A stretch of 64,000 bases of DNA from Bacillus shivajii (GCF_020519665.1 NZ_CP084703.1:4278001-4342000); one strand, 5' to 3'. Shown: positions 16,359 to 25,608, counted from the stretch's first letter. Numbers and translations: made by a program. Notes: generated from the sequence alone by a model not told the origin.

Positions 16359-16836
16359 TAGAAGCAAAGAAGTTCAAGCATTAGGAGAAGCTGGAACACA
16401 ATATAACTTTAACTACGATCCATCTGTATTAGAATCATTTGATAACCTTCATGCATATCGTGATTACTTTGTAAAATTCAATTGCCCTGAGTTTACAAGT
16501 CTATGTCCAAAAACAAATCAGCCGGACTTCGCAACCATTTACATTAGCTATATTCCTGATAAAAAAATGGTAGAAAGCAAGTCCTTAAAACTTTATTTAT
16601 TCAGCTTTAGAAATCACGGCGATTTCCATGAGGACTGCATGAATATCATTTTAAATGACCTTGTTAAACTCATGGATCCTCGTTATATTGAAGTATGGGG
16701 GAAATTCACCCCACGTGGTGGCATTTCAATTGATCCATACACAAACTATGGGAAACCAGGGACGAAATGGGAGAAATTTGCCGAACAACGACTTCTCCAA
16801 CACGACTTATATCCAGAAAAAGTAGATAATCGTTAA
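16348..16836 (+). CDS. queF: NADPH-dependent 7-cyano-7-deazaguanine reductase QueF
   Basis: A 162-residue unimodular (YkvM-type) QueF that reduces preQ0 nitrile to preQ1 in queuosine biosynthesis. The catalytic Cys lies in the [13 protein letters not shown] block (Cys near residue 52). The NADPH motif [21 protein letters not shown] is intact. It overlaps yhhQ by 11 bp; AAGGAGG lies inside the end of yhhQ. A terminator follows. Confidence 0.97.
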   Translation: MSHDRSKEVQALGEAGTQYNFNYDPSVLESFDNLHAYRDYFVKFNCPEFTSLCPKTNQPDFATIYISYIPDKKMVESKSLKLYLFSFRNHGDFHEDCMNIILNDLVKLMDPRYIEVWGKFTPRGGISIDPYTNYGKPGTKWEKFAEQRLLQHDLYPEKVDNR

Positions 16837-16848
16837 AAGGTCTATAAA

Positions 16849-16899
16849 GGCGCAGTATACAGGGGACAAACACCTCTTATACGGCGCCTTTTCTTTTTT
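16849..16899 (+). terminator. Terminator of yhhQ-queF
   Basis: GGCGC-A-GTATA pairs with TATAC-G-GCGCC around an inner AGGGG/CCTCT stem, followed by TTTTCTTTTTT. Confidence 0.85.
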
Positions 16900-16992
16900 C
16901 TAAAAAAATCCAATCCTATAGTATTCACTACGATATCTGACTAAATAAGTAATATATAGAGATAACCTGTGCTAATACACGATAACCGTAAG

Positions 16993-17050
16993 ATACACTG
17001 TATTTTATAATCGTTTCAATTTTGCAGGAATACATAATTTTCGTTACAAT
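16993..17050 (+). promoter_or_regulatory. Promoter of the 17-22 kb cluster, with a small palindrome upstream
   Basis: -35 TTGCAG (17022-17027), 17-bp spacer, -10 TACAAT (17045-17050). Just upstream, ATACA-C-TGTAT (16993-17003) is a palindrome of the kind GntR-type regulators use; no regulator is encoded nearby. The rest of 16900-17100 holds nothing I recognise. Confidence 0.6.
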
Positions 17051-17100
17051 TATTAGCGTTTGATGAAGGTGCTCGAAACAAGTCGAATGGAGTTGAAAAA

Positions 17101-18051
17101 TTGATATTAGTTACACTAGATGACATCAAGAAGACAGAGCTAGAGAAACTAAATAACATTTGCCACCCAAAAAAACTACTATATGTCACTTCTCTCGAGG
17201 AAGTACCACAAAAAGCCTTTTCACAAATCGAGATTATCATCACATATGGTGAAGAGCTTTCCTCTAATCTTATTGCAAAAATGCCTAACCTTAGGTGGAT
17301 CCAACTATTTCAATCTGGTACTGAAAGGCTACCGTTTCAAGCCTTAAAGGACCAGCACATCACTCTTACAAATATGAAAACGATTCATGCAGTACCTATG
17401 TCTGAATATGCACTGGGCATGATGCTGCGGCATACGTTGCAACTCGAGAGACTAAATCAAAATCAACTTGATAAGTATTGGGATTCTTCTGCAATGATCG
17501 ATGAAATATACCAAAAAACAGTTACTATTTTTGGTGCAGGTGAAGTCGGATCGGCCATAGCAGAAAAATGTCATTTAATGGGGATGAACGTGATTGGCGT
17601 TAATCGTTCTGGAAAGCTACGGCCTCATTTTAACCGAATGGTTACACTTTCTGAGCGAGATACCGTCATTCCAGAAAGTGATTTCATTATCCTTACTATG
17701 CCGGTTACCACAAACACAAAAAAATGTTTTGCAACAAAAGAGTTTGATCTGATGAAAGAAAATGCACTTTTCATAAATTTAGGGCGCGCACCACTTATTG
17801 ATGAACAAGCATTAAAAACGGTGCTCTTGTCAAATAAAATTGGTGGAGCAGTTCTTGATGTCTTTCATCAAGAGCCACTACATTCGCAAAGTGAACTTTG
17901 GGGGATCAAGAACTTATTTATCACCCCTCACGTCGCTGCGAAGTCTCCTCATTATATAAGTAGATGCCTGAATATTTTTGAAAATCAATACCGCGCATAT
18001 GTAAACAACGAACCATTACAATTTAAAGTTGACCTTCACTCAGGTTATTAG
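17101..18051 (+). CDS. D-isomer-specific 2-hydroxyacid dehydrogenase
   Basis: A 316-residue NAD(P)-dependent dehydrogenase. The Rossmann motif GAGEVGSAIA lies near residue 147. The catalytic set Arg (NLGRAPLI), Glu (HQEPL) and His (TPHVAA) is in the expected order. It would interconvert a 2-hydroxyacid and its 2-keto acid in the cytoplasm. Start TTG at 17101, with a modest GGAGTTG 6-9 nt upstream. It is first in a row with a class II aldolase (18 nt on) and an ABC importer, so the imported compound or its product is probably its substrate. Confidence 0.88.
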   Translation: MILVTLDDIKKTELEKLNNICHPKKLLYVTSLEEVPQKAFSQIEIIITYGEELSSNLIAKMPNLRWIQLFQSGTERLPFQALKDQHITLTNMKTIHAVPMSEYALGMMLRHTLQLERLNQNQLDKYWDSSAMIDEIYQKTVTIFGAGEVGSAIAEKCHLMGMNVIGVNRSGKLRPHFNRMVTLSERDTVIPESDFIILTMPVTTNTKKCFATKEFDLMKENALFINLGRAPLIDEQALKTVLLSNKIGGAVLDVFHQEPLHSQSELWGIKNLFITPHVAAKSPHYISRCLNIFENQYRAYVNNEPLQFKVDLHSGY

Positions 18052-18069
18052 AAAAGGGGGAAATAAGCT

Positions 18070-18810
18070 GTGAAAGACTTAACTCATTCTATTGACAATA
18101 AACGAATTGAACTAAAACAACGTTTAGCTGCGTCATTCCGTCTTTTCTCTAAATGTGGCTTCGATGATGGCTCTGCTGGTCATATAACAGTAAGGGACCC
18201 AGAGTATCATGATTGTTTCTGGGTAAATCCATATGGCATCCACTTTAGCCAAATTAAAGCTTCTGATCTTTTGTTATTAAACGAAGACGGAGAAATACAG
18301 CACGGCGAAGGAGAAGTAAATGGCGCTGCATTTGCTATTCACTCTGAAATCCATAAAGCCAGGCCGGACGTCCATGCAGCTGCCCATTCGCACTCTTTAT
18401 ATGGAAAAGCCTTTTCTACATTAGGAAAGTTGTTAGACCCAATCACTCAAGATGCGTGTGCGTTTTATGAAGACCACTCACTATTTAACGACTATACAGG
18501 AGTCGTCTATGAAAAGTCAGAGGGCCAACGCATTGCTGAAGCTCTTGGTAAAAGTAAAGCTGTCATTCTTCGTAATCACGGGCTTTTAACAGTAGGAGGC
18601 ACAATTGATGAAGCTGTGTGGTGGTTTATCTCAATGGAACGTTCATGCCAAGTGCAAATGCTAGCCGAAAGTGCTGGGTCTCCAATATCAATCGATCCAA
18701 AGTATGCAAAACATACACATACACAAGTCGGCACACCAGAGTCTGCAAAGGAAGACTTTAAACCTTTGTATGATCGTATTGTTAAAGAACAGCCCGATTT
18801 TATGAAATAG
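18070..18810 (+). CDS. Class II aldolase/adducin-family protein
   Basis: A 246-residue zinc-dependent aldolase-like protein. It shows the family features: SAGHITVRD near residue 36, the metal-binding HSHS (residues 105-108) and the later His in RNHGLL near 176, with an acidic Glu (FAIHSEIH) between. Members cleave or isomerise phosphorylated and unphosphorylated hydroxy-ketones. No phosphate-binding specificity can be read here. It follows the dehydrogenase by 18 nt, with an AAAGGGGG ribosome-binding site before GTG. It is likely in the same catabolic unit. Confidence 0.87.
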   Translation: MKDLTHSIDNKRIELKQRLAASFRLFSKCGFDDGSAGHITVRDPEYHDCFWVNPYGIHFSQIKASDLLLLNEDGEIQHGEGEVNGAAFAIHSEIHKARPDVHAAAHSHSLYGKAFSTLGKLLDPITQDACAFYEDHSLFNDYTGVVYEKSEGQRIAEALGKSKAVILRNHGLLTVGGTIDEAVWWFISMERSCQVQMLAESAGSPISIDPKYAKHTHTQVGTPESAKEDFKPLYDRIVKEQPDFMK

Positions 18811-18915
18811 TATTAGAACAATCAGCAATATTTAAGTAATGATTTTCATTAAAAACAAGATACTTTCACTGAGTATAGCTAATGTAGTCAAAAAGTATTT
18901 GTTTTCATAAAAGCT

Positions 18916-18941
18916 TGTTAACTTGAGAAGCCAAGTTAACA
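18916..18941. promoter_or_regulatory. Perfect 10-bp inverted repeat, candidate operator before the ABC-importer genes
   Basis: TGTTAACTTG and CAAGTTAACA are separated by 6 nt, 33 nt upstream of the substrate-binding-protein start. No T-run follows. It could be an operator or an mRNA-stabilising 5' hairpin. Confidence 0.6.
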
Positions 18942-18973
18942 CTGGTCTAAAAAAATTAAGGAGGAGTATTAAA

Positions 18974-20002
18974 ATGAACTTTTTAAAAAATAACATGATT
19001 AGTAAGTATTCTATTACATTTTTAGCTCTATTACTTCTTGTCTCTTTAGCAGCATGTAATGGCGCCAATGGTAATGGCGATGGAGACAAGCCAGAGATTG
19101 TCTTAGCAGAAGGTGACTGGGGAAGTTTTAGATTCCACAATGCAGTTGCGCAATTGATTATTGAAGAAGGGTATGGATACCCAACAGATGTACTAATGGG
19201 CTCTACACCGAATAACCTTGTAGGTATTCGTGGTGGCGATAGTGACGTTATGATGGAAGTTTGGGTGGAAAACATTCAAGAAGAGTATGACGATATGATT
19301 AATTCTGGTGATGTCATTGAGCTTGCGATAAACTTCGATGATAACGCACAAGGATTCTACGTTCCACGTTTTGTAATTGAAGGTGATCCTGAGCGCGACA
19401 TCGAACCACTTGCACCAGGTTTAGAAAGAGTAGATCAGCTTCACGAGTATTGGGAAGTATTTGAAGACCCAGAAGACCCTAATAAAGGCCGTATCCACGG
19501 GGCTATTCCTGGATGGGAAGTTGACCAAACAATGCAAATAAAAATGGAAACATACGGTTTAAATGAGTACTATAACTATTTCTCACCTGGTTCTCAAACA
19601 GCATTAGATTCTTCAATTATTCGTGCTTATGACCGCGGAGAAGCTTGGGTTGGATACTACTGGGATCCTACTTGGGTAACAGGCATGTACGACCTTGTTT
19701 TACTTGAAGAGGATGAGTACGATGAAGAGCAATTCAATGAAGATTATTCTACAGCTTTCCCTTCCAATACAGTAACTGTCATTGTTAATGAAGGTATGGA
19801 AGAAAAAGCTCCAGAAATCGTTGAATTCTTAAGTAACTATGAAACTAGTTCTGACCTTACTTCTGAAGGTTTAAGTTATATGGAAGAAAATGATGCAGAC
19901 CAACACGAAGCTGCTCGCTGGTTCCTTGAAGAACATCAAGACCTATGGATTGATTGGGTGCCAGAAGATGTTGCAGAACGTGTTTTAGATGCACTGAAAT
20001 AA
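18974..20002 (+). CDS. OpuAC/ProX-type substrate-binding lipoprotein (glycine-betaine-like ligand)
   Basis: A 342-residue extracellular lipoprotein. The lipobox LVSLAAC puts the lipidated Cys near residue 28; the frame is open back to 18923 but AAGGAGG and an ATG mark 18974. The domain is the OpuAC/ProX family, which binds quaternary-ammonium solutes such as glycine betaine, choline or carnitine. Several Trp residues in the usual blocks (GDWGSFRFHN, EVWVEN, PGWEVDQ, GYYWDPTWVTGMYDL) fit a cation-pi cage. It is very acidic, like secreted proteins of alkaliphiles. The companion enzymes upstream suggest catabolism rather than osmoprotection. Confidence 0.92.
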   Translation: MNFLKNNMISKYSITFLALLLLVSLAACNGANGNGDGDKPEIVLAEGDWGSFRFHNAVAQLIIEEGYGYPTDVLMGSTPNNLVGIRGGDSDVMMEVWVENIQEEYDDMINSGDVIELAINFDDNAQGFYVPRFVIEGDPERDIEPLAPGLERVDQLHEYWEVFEDPEDPNKGRIHGAIPGWEVDQTMQIKMETYGLNEYYNYFSPGSQTALDSSIIRAYDRGEAWVGYYWDPTWVTGMYDLVLLEEDEYDEEQFNEDYSTAFPSNTVTVIVNEGMEEKAPEIVEFLSNYETSSDLTSEGLSYMEENDADQHEAARWFLEEHQDLWIDWVPEDVAERVLDALK

Positions 20003-20045
20003 CAGTAAAATTCTGTAATACTTCGTCTATGATTGGTTAAGGGAT

Positions 20046-20085
20046 GGGTTGGTTATTGCAATAATCAACCCTCCTTTTCCTTATC
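20046..20085 (+). terminator. Intergenic hairpin after the substrate-binding-protein gene (partial terminator or mRNA stabiliser)
   Basis: GGGTTGGTTATT pairs with AATAATCAACCC and is followed by a pyrimidine-rich CTCCTTTTCCTT. Such attenuating hairpins often keep the binding-protein mRNA more abundant than the permease mRNA. Confidence 0.6.
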
Positions 20086-20120
20086 AGATCACACCATGAA
20101 AATAAGGAAGCGAGGTGAAT

Positions 20121-20151
20121 CTGGTTACCATAAACATATATAAGTAACCAG
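20121..20151 (+). promoter_or_regulatory. Hairpin and possible mini-ORF directly upstream of the permease start
   Basis: CTGGTTAC and GTAACCAG form an 8-bp stem ending 7 nt before the permease ATG. A 10-codon frame (GTG 20115 to TAA 20147) with AAGGAAG upstream overlaps it. This may be translational coupling; the evidence is only positional. Confidence 0.4.
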
Positions 20152-20157
20152 AGAAAA

Positions 20158-21009
20158 ATGTTTGAATTTCCCGAAACGTTAAGATTAGATTTAGGGATTT
20201 ATGTTGACCACTTTATCAACTGGATCACCGATACATTCGCCGGATTTTTTGACGGCTTAGGATCCGTCATTTTGTGGTTTATGCTTGGAATGGAAAATAT
20301 ACTCGTTTGGATTCCATGGTTTATTATTATCGCTTTTGTCATTTTTATATCATGGAGAATTCTAAATCCGATGACCGGAATTATCTTTGGTCTATTATTA
20401 ATGCTTATTGGAAGCTTTGGTTATTGGGAATTGATGATGTCAACATTAGCGATCGTATTAACAGCTGTTGTCATTTCGTTAATCTTTGGTGTACCAGTAG
20501 GTATTTGGATGGCCTATAACGATACAGTTGAAAGATTCGTTAAGCCAATACTTGACTTAATGCAGACAATGCCAAGTTTTGTTTACTTAATTCCAGCGGT
20601 TATGTTATTTAGCTTAGGTCTTGTTCCTGGAGTTTTCGCGACCGTTATTTATGCAATTCCTCCTGTAATTAGGTTGACAAACCTAGCAATACGTAGAGTA
20701 TCAAAAGACATGATCGAAGCTTCTCATTCTTTCGGTTCTTCTTCATGGCAAACTCTCAAGAAAGTCCAGCTCCCTCAAGCTTTACCGACAATTATGACCG
20801 GTATTAACCAGACAACAATGATGGCATTAGCAATGGTCGTTATTGCTTCAATGGTTGGAGCACGAGGACTTGGAATGGAAGTATTAATTGCAATTAACCA
20901 ATTGGATATTGCGCAAGGGTTTGAAGCGGGTATTTCCATTGTAATTTTAGCAATTATTATTGATAGACTATCTCAAGGCATCGCTGAACGCTATAAATAT
21001 GCCGAATAA
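20158..21009 (+). CDS. OpuAB/ProW-type ABC transporter permease
   Basis: A 283-residue permease with about seven membrane segments and the binding-protein-dependent transport motif (EASHSFGSSSWQTLKKVQLPQALP, cut here to its EAA-loop role) that docks on the ATPase. The ATG at 20158 has only AGAGAAAA before it; the clear ribosome-binding site (AAGGAAG at 20104-20110) lies upstream of an 8-bp hairpin. That site could instead serve a 10-codon mini-ORF (GTG 20115 to TAA 20147), so translation may be coupled or restructured by the hairpin. It works with the genes on either side. Confidence 0.9.
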   Translation: MFEFPETLRLDLGIYVDHFINWITDTFAGFFDGLGSVILWFMLGMENILVWIPWFIIIAFVIFISWRILNPMTGIIFGLLLMLIGSFGYWELMMSTLAIVLTAVVISLIFGVPVGIWMAYNDTVERFVKPILDLMQTMPSFVYLIPAVMLFSLGLVPGVFATVIYAIPPVIRLTNLAIRRVSKDMIEASHSFGSSSWQTLKKVQLPQALPTIMTGINQTTMMALAMVVIASMVGARGLGMEVLIAINQLDIAQGFEAGISIVILAIIIDRLSQGIAERYKYAE

Positions 21010-21041
21010 TAAGGGAACTTAATAGAAAGTGGGCGTAAACG

Positions 21042-22211
21042 ATGGCAGTAAAAGTAAAGGTTGAACATTTATCGAAAGTTTTTGGTAGTAAGCCTAAAGC
21101 TGCTTTAAAGTTAGCCAACAAAGGCCTTACCAGAAATGAAATTCTTGAAAAAACAGGAAACACATTAGGAATATATGACGTATCTTTCGATGTTAACGAA
21201 GGTGAAATCTTTGTTATTATGGGACTTTCCGGAAGTGGAAAATCAACACTCATCCGCTGTTTAAATTTATTAAACAAACCTACCGATGGAAAAATCATTG
21301 TAGATGACGAAGATATTGTTCAGTTTAATAAAACTAAATTAATGGAATTTAGACAAAAGAAAATTGCAATGGTCTTCCAACATTTCGGGTTATTTACTCA
21401 CCGAACAGTTTTAGATAATGTTGCTTACGGTTTAGAGGTTAAAGGCATTTCAAAAGAGGAACGTTATGAAAAGGCCAATGAAGTGATACAAACAGTTGGT
21501 CTTGCAGGTTGGGAGAATAAACTTCCAAGCGAGTTAAGTGGTGGTATGCAACAGCGTGTAGGTCTTGCAAGAGCACTAACAAACGACCCGGATATTTTAT
21601 TAATGGATGAACCGTTCAGTGCATTGGACCCACTCATTCGCCGCGATATGCAGATGGAATTGTTAGACATTCAATCACGACTACAAAAAACGATCATCTT
21701 TATCACACATGATATTAACGAGGCATTTAAGATCGGTGACCGTGTAGCTGTTATGAAAGATGGTCTCGTTGAACAGATTGGAACACCTGAGGAAATTTTA
21801 GACTCTCCACAAAGCGAATATATTCGTGATTTCGTTCAAGATATTGACCGATCAAAAGTATTACAAGCATCAAATATTATGTTTAAGCCTGTAACAGTTT
21901 TACAAAAAGAAGGCTTAAAAAATGCAGTTAATGAAATGCGCTCGAATGGGATATCAAGTATCTTTGTTCTCGATTCCAACCGGAAGTTGCAAGGACTGAT
22001 TACTATTGACGATACGATTCAAGCAATTAAAGATAATAAGAAGATAAGTGATATCTTACGTGATGAATACCATACGATTGACCCTGATGACTATATACAA
22101 GATCTTATACCAAAAGCAACAGAGTCCAAATATCCACTCGCTGTTGTTGATGAAAGCGGAAAATTCCAAGGAATTGTTTCCAGAGTTTCTGTTCTCTCCG
22201 CATTAGTATAA
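21042..22211 (+). CDS. OpuAA/ProV-type ABC transporter ATP-binding protein with CBS domains
   Basis: A 389-residue ATPase that powers the OpuA/ProU-type importer. Walker A GLSGSGKST (near residue 62), Q-loop FQHFGLF, signature LSGGMQQR, Walker B ILLMDEP and switch His (FITHD) are intact. The N-terminal extension before Walker A and two C-terminal CBS domains (about residues 270-389) are typical of ProV/OpuAA, where CBS domains sense ionic strength or a nucleotide. It is last in the cluster and ends in a terminator. Confidence 0.95.
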   Translation: MAVKVKVEHLSKVFGSKPKAALKLANKGLTRNEILEKTGNTLGIYDVSFDVNEGEIFVIMGLSGSGKSTLIRCLNLLNKPTDGKIIVDDEDIVQFNKTKLMEFRQKKIAMVFQHFGLFTHRTVLDNVAYGLEVKGISKEERYEKANEVIQTVGLAGWENKLPSELSGGMQQRVGLARALTNDPDILLMDEPFSALDPLIRRDMQMELLDIQSRLQKTIIFITHDINEAFKIGDRVAVMKDGLVEQIGTPEEILDSPQSEYIRDFVQDIDRSKVLQASNIMFKPVTVLQKEGLKNAVNEMRSNGISSIFVLDSNRKLQGLITIDDTIQAIKDNKKISDILRDEYHTIDPDDYIQDLIPKATESKYPLAVVDESGKFQGIVSRVSVLSALV

Positions 22212-22237
22212 AAAAGCTGCCAATTGGCAGCTTTTTT
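22211..22237 (+). terminator. Terminator between the importer cluster and the convergent tad operon
   Basis: AAAAAGCTGCC-AATT-GGCAGCTTTTTT is symmetric, with a T-run on both strands, so it can end both convergent transcripts. Confidence 0.9.
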
Positions 22238-22246
22238 GTATGAAGT

Positions 22247-23173
22247 TTAAAACGTCTCAAAAATTTGAATGATTGCAGGTCCTAACAGAACAATAAATAT
22301 ACAAGGGAAGATAAAAAGCACTAATGGAAAAAGCATTTTAATCGGTGCTTTCATAGCGGCTTCTTCCGCTCGCTGCTTTCTTCTTTCACGAATTTCATTT
22401 GATTGTACTCTTAATATTTGTACCATCCCTACACCTAATTGCTCAGCTTGAATGATACTCCCTATCAAAAGTTTCACATCATCAACTTCAAGTCTTTCGC
22501 GCACACCAGAAAGAGCTTCTTTTCTTGTTTTCCCTAACCGCATTTCTTCAAGACAGCGTTGAAATTCAGATGAAAGAACGCCTTCTTTTTTCGCAACGAC
22601 TTTACTTAACGCGGAATCAAATCCTAAACCAGCCTCAATGCTTACCGTCACTAAATCAATGAAATCTGGTAACTCACGAATGGCCTTTTTATTTCGTTCT
22701 TCTGTTTTTGACTTTAAATAAAATACGGGAAAATATAAACCCGCAACAAAACTTAGCAAGACGACAAGAACCATCCGTCCACCTGACAGACCTAGTAAAA
22801 TACTAAGACCTGTCGCTGTTAAAGGGAAAATTAAAAGAAATAGCACTTGGACGAGACGAAACTCAAACGGTGTCATGCCAAATGGCTTTCCAGCTTTCAA
22901 AAGCTTTTGCTCAATTTTTTCTTGCTTCTTCTGCTCGACATTTCTTTGGAAACTTCGTTTAAATTGCTTCCAAAATGGTTCAATCATCCGTTTGAAAAAT
23001 GATTGCTTAGTTTCATCATCACGGCCAATGGTGTTATTGGTACCTTGTATAAGCTCTCCTTCTCCAGTGAGAAGCGAAATCCTCTTGGAAATAGCTTTCT
23101 GGCGTTCCTTCCGCCAGCTCCACAAACCGACAAGGAGTAAAACAACCGTTATTACATATAACAATATCAACAT
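22247..23173 (-). CDS. tadC: TadC, pilus assembly inner-membrane protein (T2SS-F family)
   Basis: A 308-residue membrane protein of the type II secretion F family and the last gene of the Tad operon. It has hydrophobic segments at the N-terminus, in a central pair (about 112-150) and at the C-terminus. The T2SS-F helical domain (ELPDFIDLVTVSIEAGLGFDSAL) is the recognisable part. With TadB it should form the membrane platform that couples the CpaF ATPase to Flp pilin extrusion. It starts 3 nt after tadB. Confidence 0.9.
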   Translation of the reverse strand: MLILLYVITVVLLLVGLWSWRKERQKAISKRISLLTGEGELIQGTNNTIGRDDETKQSFFKRMIEPFWKQFKRSFQRNVEQKKQEKIEQKLLKAGKPFGMTPFEFRLVQVLFLLIFPLTATGLSILLGLSGGRMVLVVLLSFVAGLYFPVFYLKSKTEERNKKAIRELPDFIDLVTVSIEAGLGFDSALSKVVAKKEGVLSSEFQRCLEEMRLGKTRKEALSGVRERLEVDDVKLLIGSIIQAEQLGVGMVQILRVQSNEIRERRKQRAEEAAMKAPIKMLFPLVLFIFPCIFIVLLGPAIIQIFETF

Positions 23174-23176
23174 TAT

Positions 23177-24154
23177 TTACACCTCAATCGTTGTAACTTT
23201 GCGAATAAAGATCAGTCCTAGAATCGAAGAAACAGTCGCAATAACTAATAGCATTAAACCGATAGGATGTGTGAAAAGAACTAACATGTATTCAGGATTT
23301 ACAACAAATAAAATTGCGCCAAGTATAACTGGCAATAGACCGACAACTAAACCAGACATCTTTCCTTGGGCTGTCAACGTACGAATTTGCCCTTGGATTT
23401 TAATTCGATCACGAATGGTTTCCACTATTTTTTCTAATACAATCGCTAAATTTCCACCAACTTGACGCTGAATGACAATTGCTTGAATCATTAAATCTAA
23501 ATCTTCACTAGGCATTCGTTCTTTCAAACGCCCTAGAGCCTCTTCAAGCGGTGTGCCATATTGCATCTCTTTTATAACAACGGCAATTTCTTCTTTCATA
23601 GGTGATGGTGACTCTTCCATAACCGTCTTTAATGCTTGCGGGAAACTAAATCCAGCTCGTAATGCACTAACAATTGTTGATATCATTTCTGGTAAATGAT
23701 CATTAAATTTTCTCATTCGATCTTTCTTGCGCATATTTAAAACGAGCTCTGGGATCGCATAACCGACCGCCGCTCCAATTGGCAAAATGATAAAATGATC
23801 AACAATTAAATAAAGAATCCCTCCACCAAGTGCAATCGAAATCCATTGAAACATAACAAACTCCTCAGGCGTAAGTGGTAATCCGGCCTGGTGAAGTCTC
23901 ATTTCTATTTGCGTACTTTTGTCCTTTTTCTTTAACCTTTTACGAATTCGCTCTTTCGTTAAGCTAAATTCTAAGCTAAGCTGAAAGGTTTTCTTCTCTT
24001 TAATATTTTCCTCAGGTGCTCCGCCTTGTAAATATTGTTCAACCCTACGTTTAACTTGTGTATCTTTGTAAAATAGTTTTTGTAAGAGTGCTAAAAAAAA
24101 TAGAGAGGTTGTAAAGAGAACCATGATCCATATTAACCAATCCATTCCCTTCAC
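23177..24154 (-). CDS. tadB: TadB, pilus assembly inner-membrane protein (T2SS-F family)
   Basis: A 325-residue paralogue of the downstream TadC. An N-terminal membrane segment and a charged cytoplasmic region precede two central membrane segments. The T2SS-F domain (HLPEMISTIVSALRAGFSFPQAL) and two C-terminal membrane segments follow. It is half of the Tad platform complex. It overlaps the stop of cpaF by 4 bp (ATGA type), so the two are translationally coupled. Confidence 0.92.
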   Translation of the reverse strand: MKGMDWLIWIMVLFTTSLFFLALLQKLFYKDTQVKRRVEQYLQGGAPEENIKEKKTFQLSLEFSLTKERIRKRLKKKDKSTQIEMRLHQAGLPLTPEEFVMFQWISIALGGGILYLIVDHFIILPIGAAVGYAIPELVLNMRKKDRMRKFNDHLPEMISTIVSALRAGFSFPQALKTVMEESPSPMKEEIAVVIKEMQYGTPLEEALGRLKERMPSEDLDLMIQAIVIQRQVGGNLAIVLEKIVETIRDRIKIQGQIRTLTAQGKMSGLVVGLLPVILGAILFVVNPEYMLVLFTHPIGLMLLVIATVSSILGLIFIRKVTTIEV

Positions 24155-25608
24155 TCCTCTCTTTCTAAGAATACATTTGGTGGGATATGAATCCCGGACG
24201 TTTCAAGCTGTTCATAAAACTTTGGACGAACGCCCGTTGGAACGAGTTTACCTTTTACTTTTCCAAACTCGTCAATACCTTTTTGTTCAAATGTAAAAAT
24301 ATCTTGTAAAACGATGACATCGCCTTCTAATCCTTGGACCTCTGTAACCTTTACAATTTTTCGCGAGCCATCTTTTAAACGTGTCTGTTGAATAATGACA
24401 TCAATCGCTCCAGCAATTTGCTCACGAATTGCCTTTACTGGGAGGTCAACCCCAGCTAGAAGAACCATCGTTTCAAGCCTTGAGAGCATATCTCGTGGGC
24501 TGTTTGAGTGGCCTGTTGCAAGTGATCCGTCATGTCCTGTATTCATCGCTTGCAGCATATCTAAAGCTTCAGCTCCACGTACCTCGCCAATAACAATACG
24601 ATCAGGGCGCATACGAAGTGAGTTCCGAACAAGGTCACGGATCGTAATTGCTCCGCTCCCTTCAATATTTGGCGGGCGTGATTCCAATGTCACAACATGG
24701 TCTTGCCCAAGTTGAATTTCTGCGGCATCTTCAATTGTTACAATCCGTTCATCGTTAGGTATAAAACTGGATAACACATTTAATGTCGTTGTCTTCCCTG
24801 AACCTGTCCCGCCACTAACAAACATGTTCAGCCTTGCCTTAACACACGCATCAAGAAACGTTGCCATCTCTTCTGATAATGTACCGAAGGAAACTAAATC
24901 GTTAATTGTAAACGGATCTTTTGCAAATTTTCGAATCGTAATCGTTGGACCATTTAGCGCAAGTGGTGGAATAATGGCATTTACACGAGAGCCGTCTGGT
25001 AGTCGTGCATCTACCATTGGACTGCTCTCATCAATTCTTCTTCCAATTGGCGCAACGATTCGTTCAATCACATGAAGAACATGCTCATTATCACGGAATT
25101 TAATATCCGTCAGGACGAGCTTTCCTTTTCGCTCGCAATACACCTGATTTGGTCCATTTACCATTACTTCTGATACATCATCGTCCATTAATAATGGATT
25201 AATTGGACCAAACCCCGTTAAATCATTGATAAGTTCCTCTACTACTTTTTTACGATCGACATGTTTTTTTAGGCTATCATTCTCTTTAATAAGTTCTACA
25301 GCTATCTCATCAATCTTTGGAACAATCTCTTCTACATCATTAACCTTTTTCATTTCTTGTAAGATTTGTTTATGAATTAAACTTTTTAATTCATCGTGCT
25401 TCTTATTTTTTGTTGGCTGTGTTTGGATTGCTTTCGGTAATTCTACATTTGGTTTCGGATCTTTTTTTTCTTCCGTTTCCTTTATATCTTTTGCTATTGG
25501 CTGTTTTTCAACGTTGTCATTTTCCTTTTCCTTTATAGGAGAGGACTTAGCCGGAGTCTCTGTAGATTTTGGATTTTGTTTATTTTGTAAACGATTTAAC
25601 AAACTCAT
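24151..25608 (-). CDS. cpaF: CpaF/TadA, Flp pilus assembly ATPase
   Basis: A 485-residue secretion ATPase of the VirB11/CpaF family that drives Flp pilus assembly. It has a low-complexity Lys/Glu/Pro-rich N-terminus (about 70 residues), an N-terminal domain (GFGPINPLLMDDDVSEVMVNG region) and Walker A SGGTGSGKTTT near residue 265. The Asp and His boxes follow (TIEDAAEIQL; GEVRGAEALDMLQAMNTGHDG, partly quoted), with Walker B RIVIGEVRG. It would form a hexamer at the membrane with TadB/TadC. Ribosome-binding site GGAGGG before ATG. Confidence 0.95.
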   Translation of the reverse strand: MSLLNRLQNKQNPKSTETPAKSSPIKEKENDNVEKQPIAKDIKETEEKKDPKPNVELPKAIQTQPTKNKKHDELKSLIHKQILQEMKKVNDVEEIVPKIDEIAVELIKENDSLKKHVDRKKVVEELINDLTGFGPINPLLMDDDVSEVMVNGPNQVYCERKGKLVLTDIKFRDNEHVLHVIERIVAPIGRRIDESSPMVDARLPDGSRVNAIIPPLALNGPTITIRKFAKDPFTINDLVSFGTLSEEMATFLDACVKARLNMFVSGGTGSGKTTTLNVLSSFIPNDERIVTIEDAAEIQLGQDHVVTLESRPPNIEGSGAITIRDLVRNSLRMRPDRIVIGEVRGAEALDMLQAMNTGHDGSLATGHSNSPRDMLSRLETMVLLAGVDLPVKAIREQIAGAIDVIIQQTRLKDGSRKIVKVTEVQGLEGDVIVLQDIFTFEQKGIDEFGKVKGKLVPTGVRPKFYEQLETSGIHIPPNVFLEREE

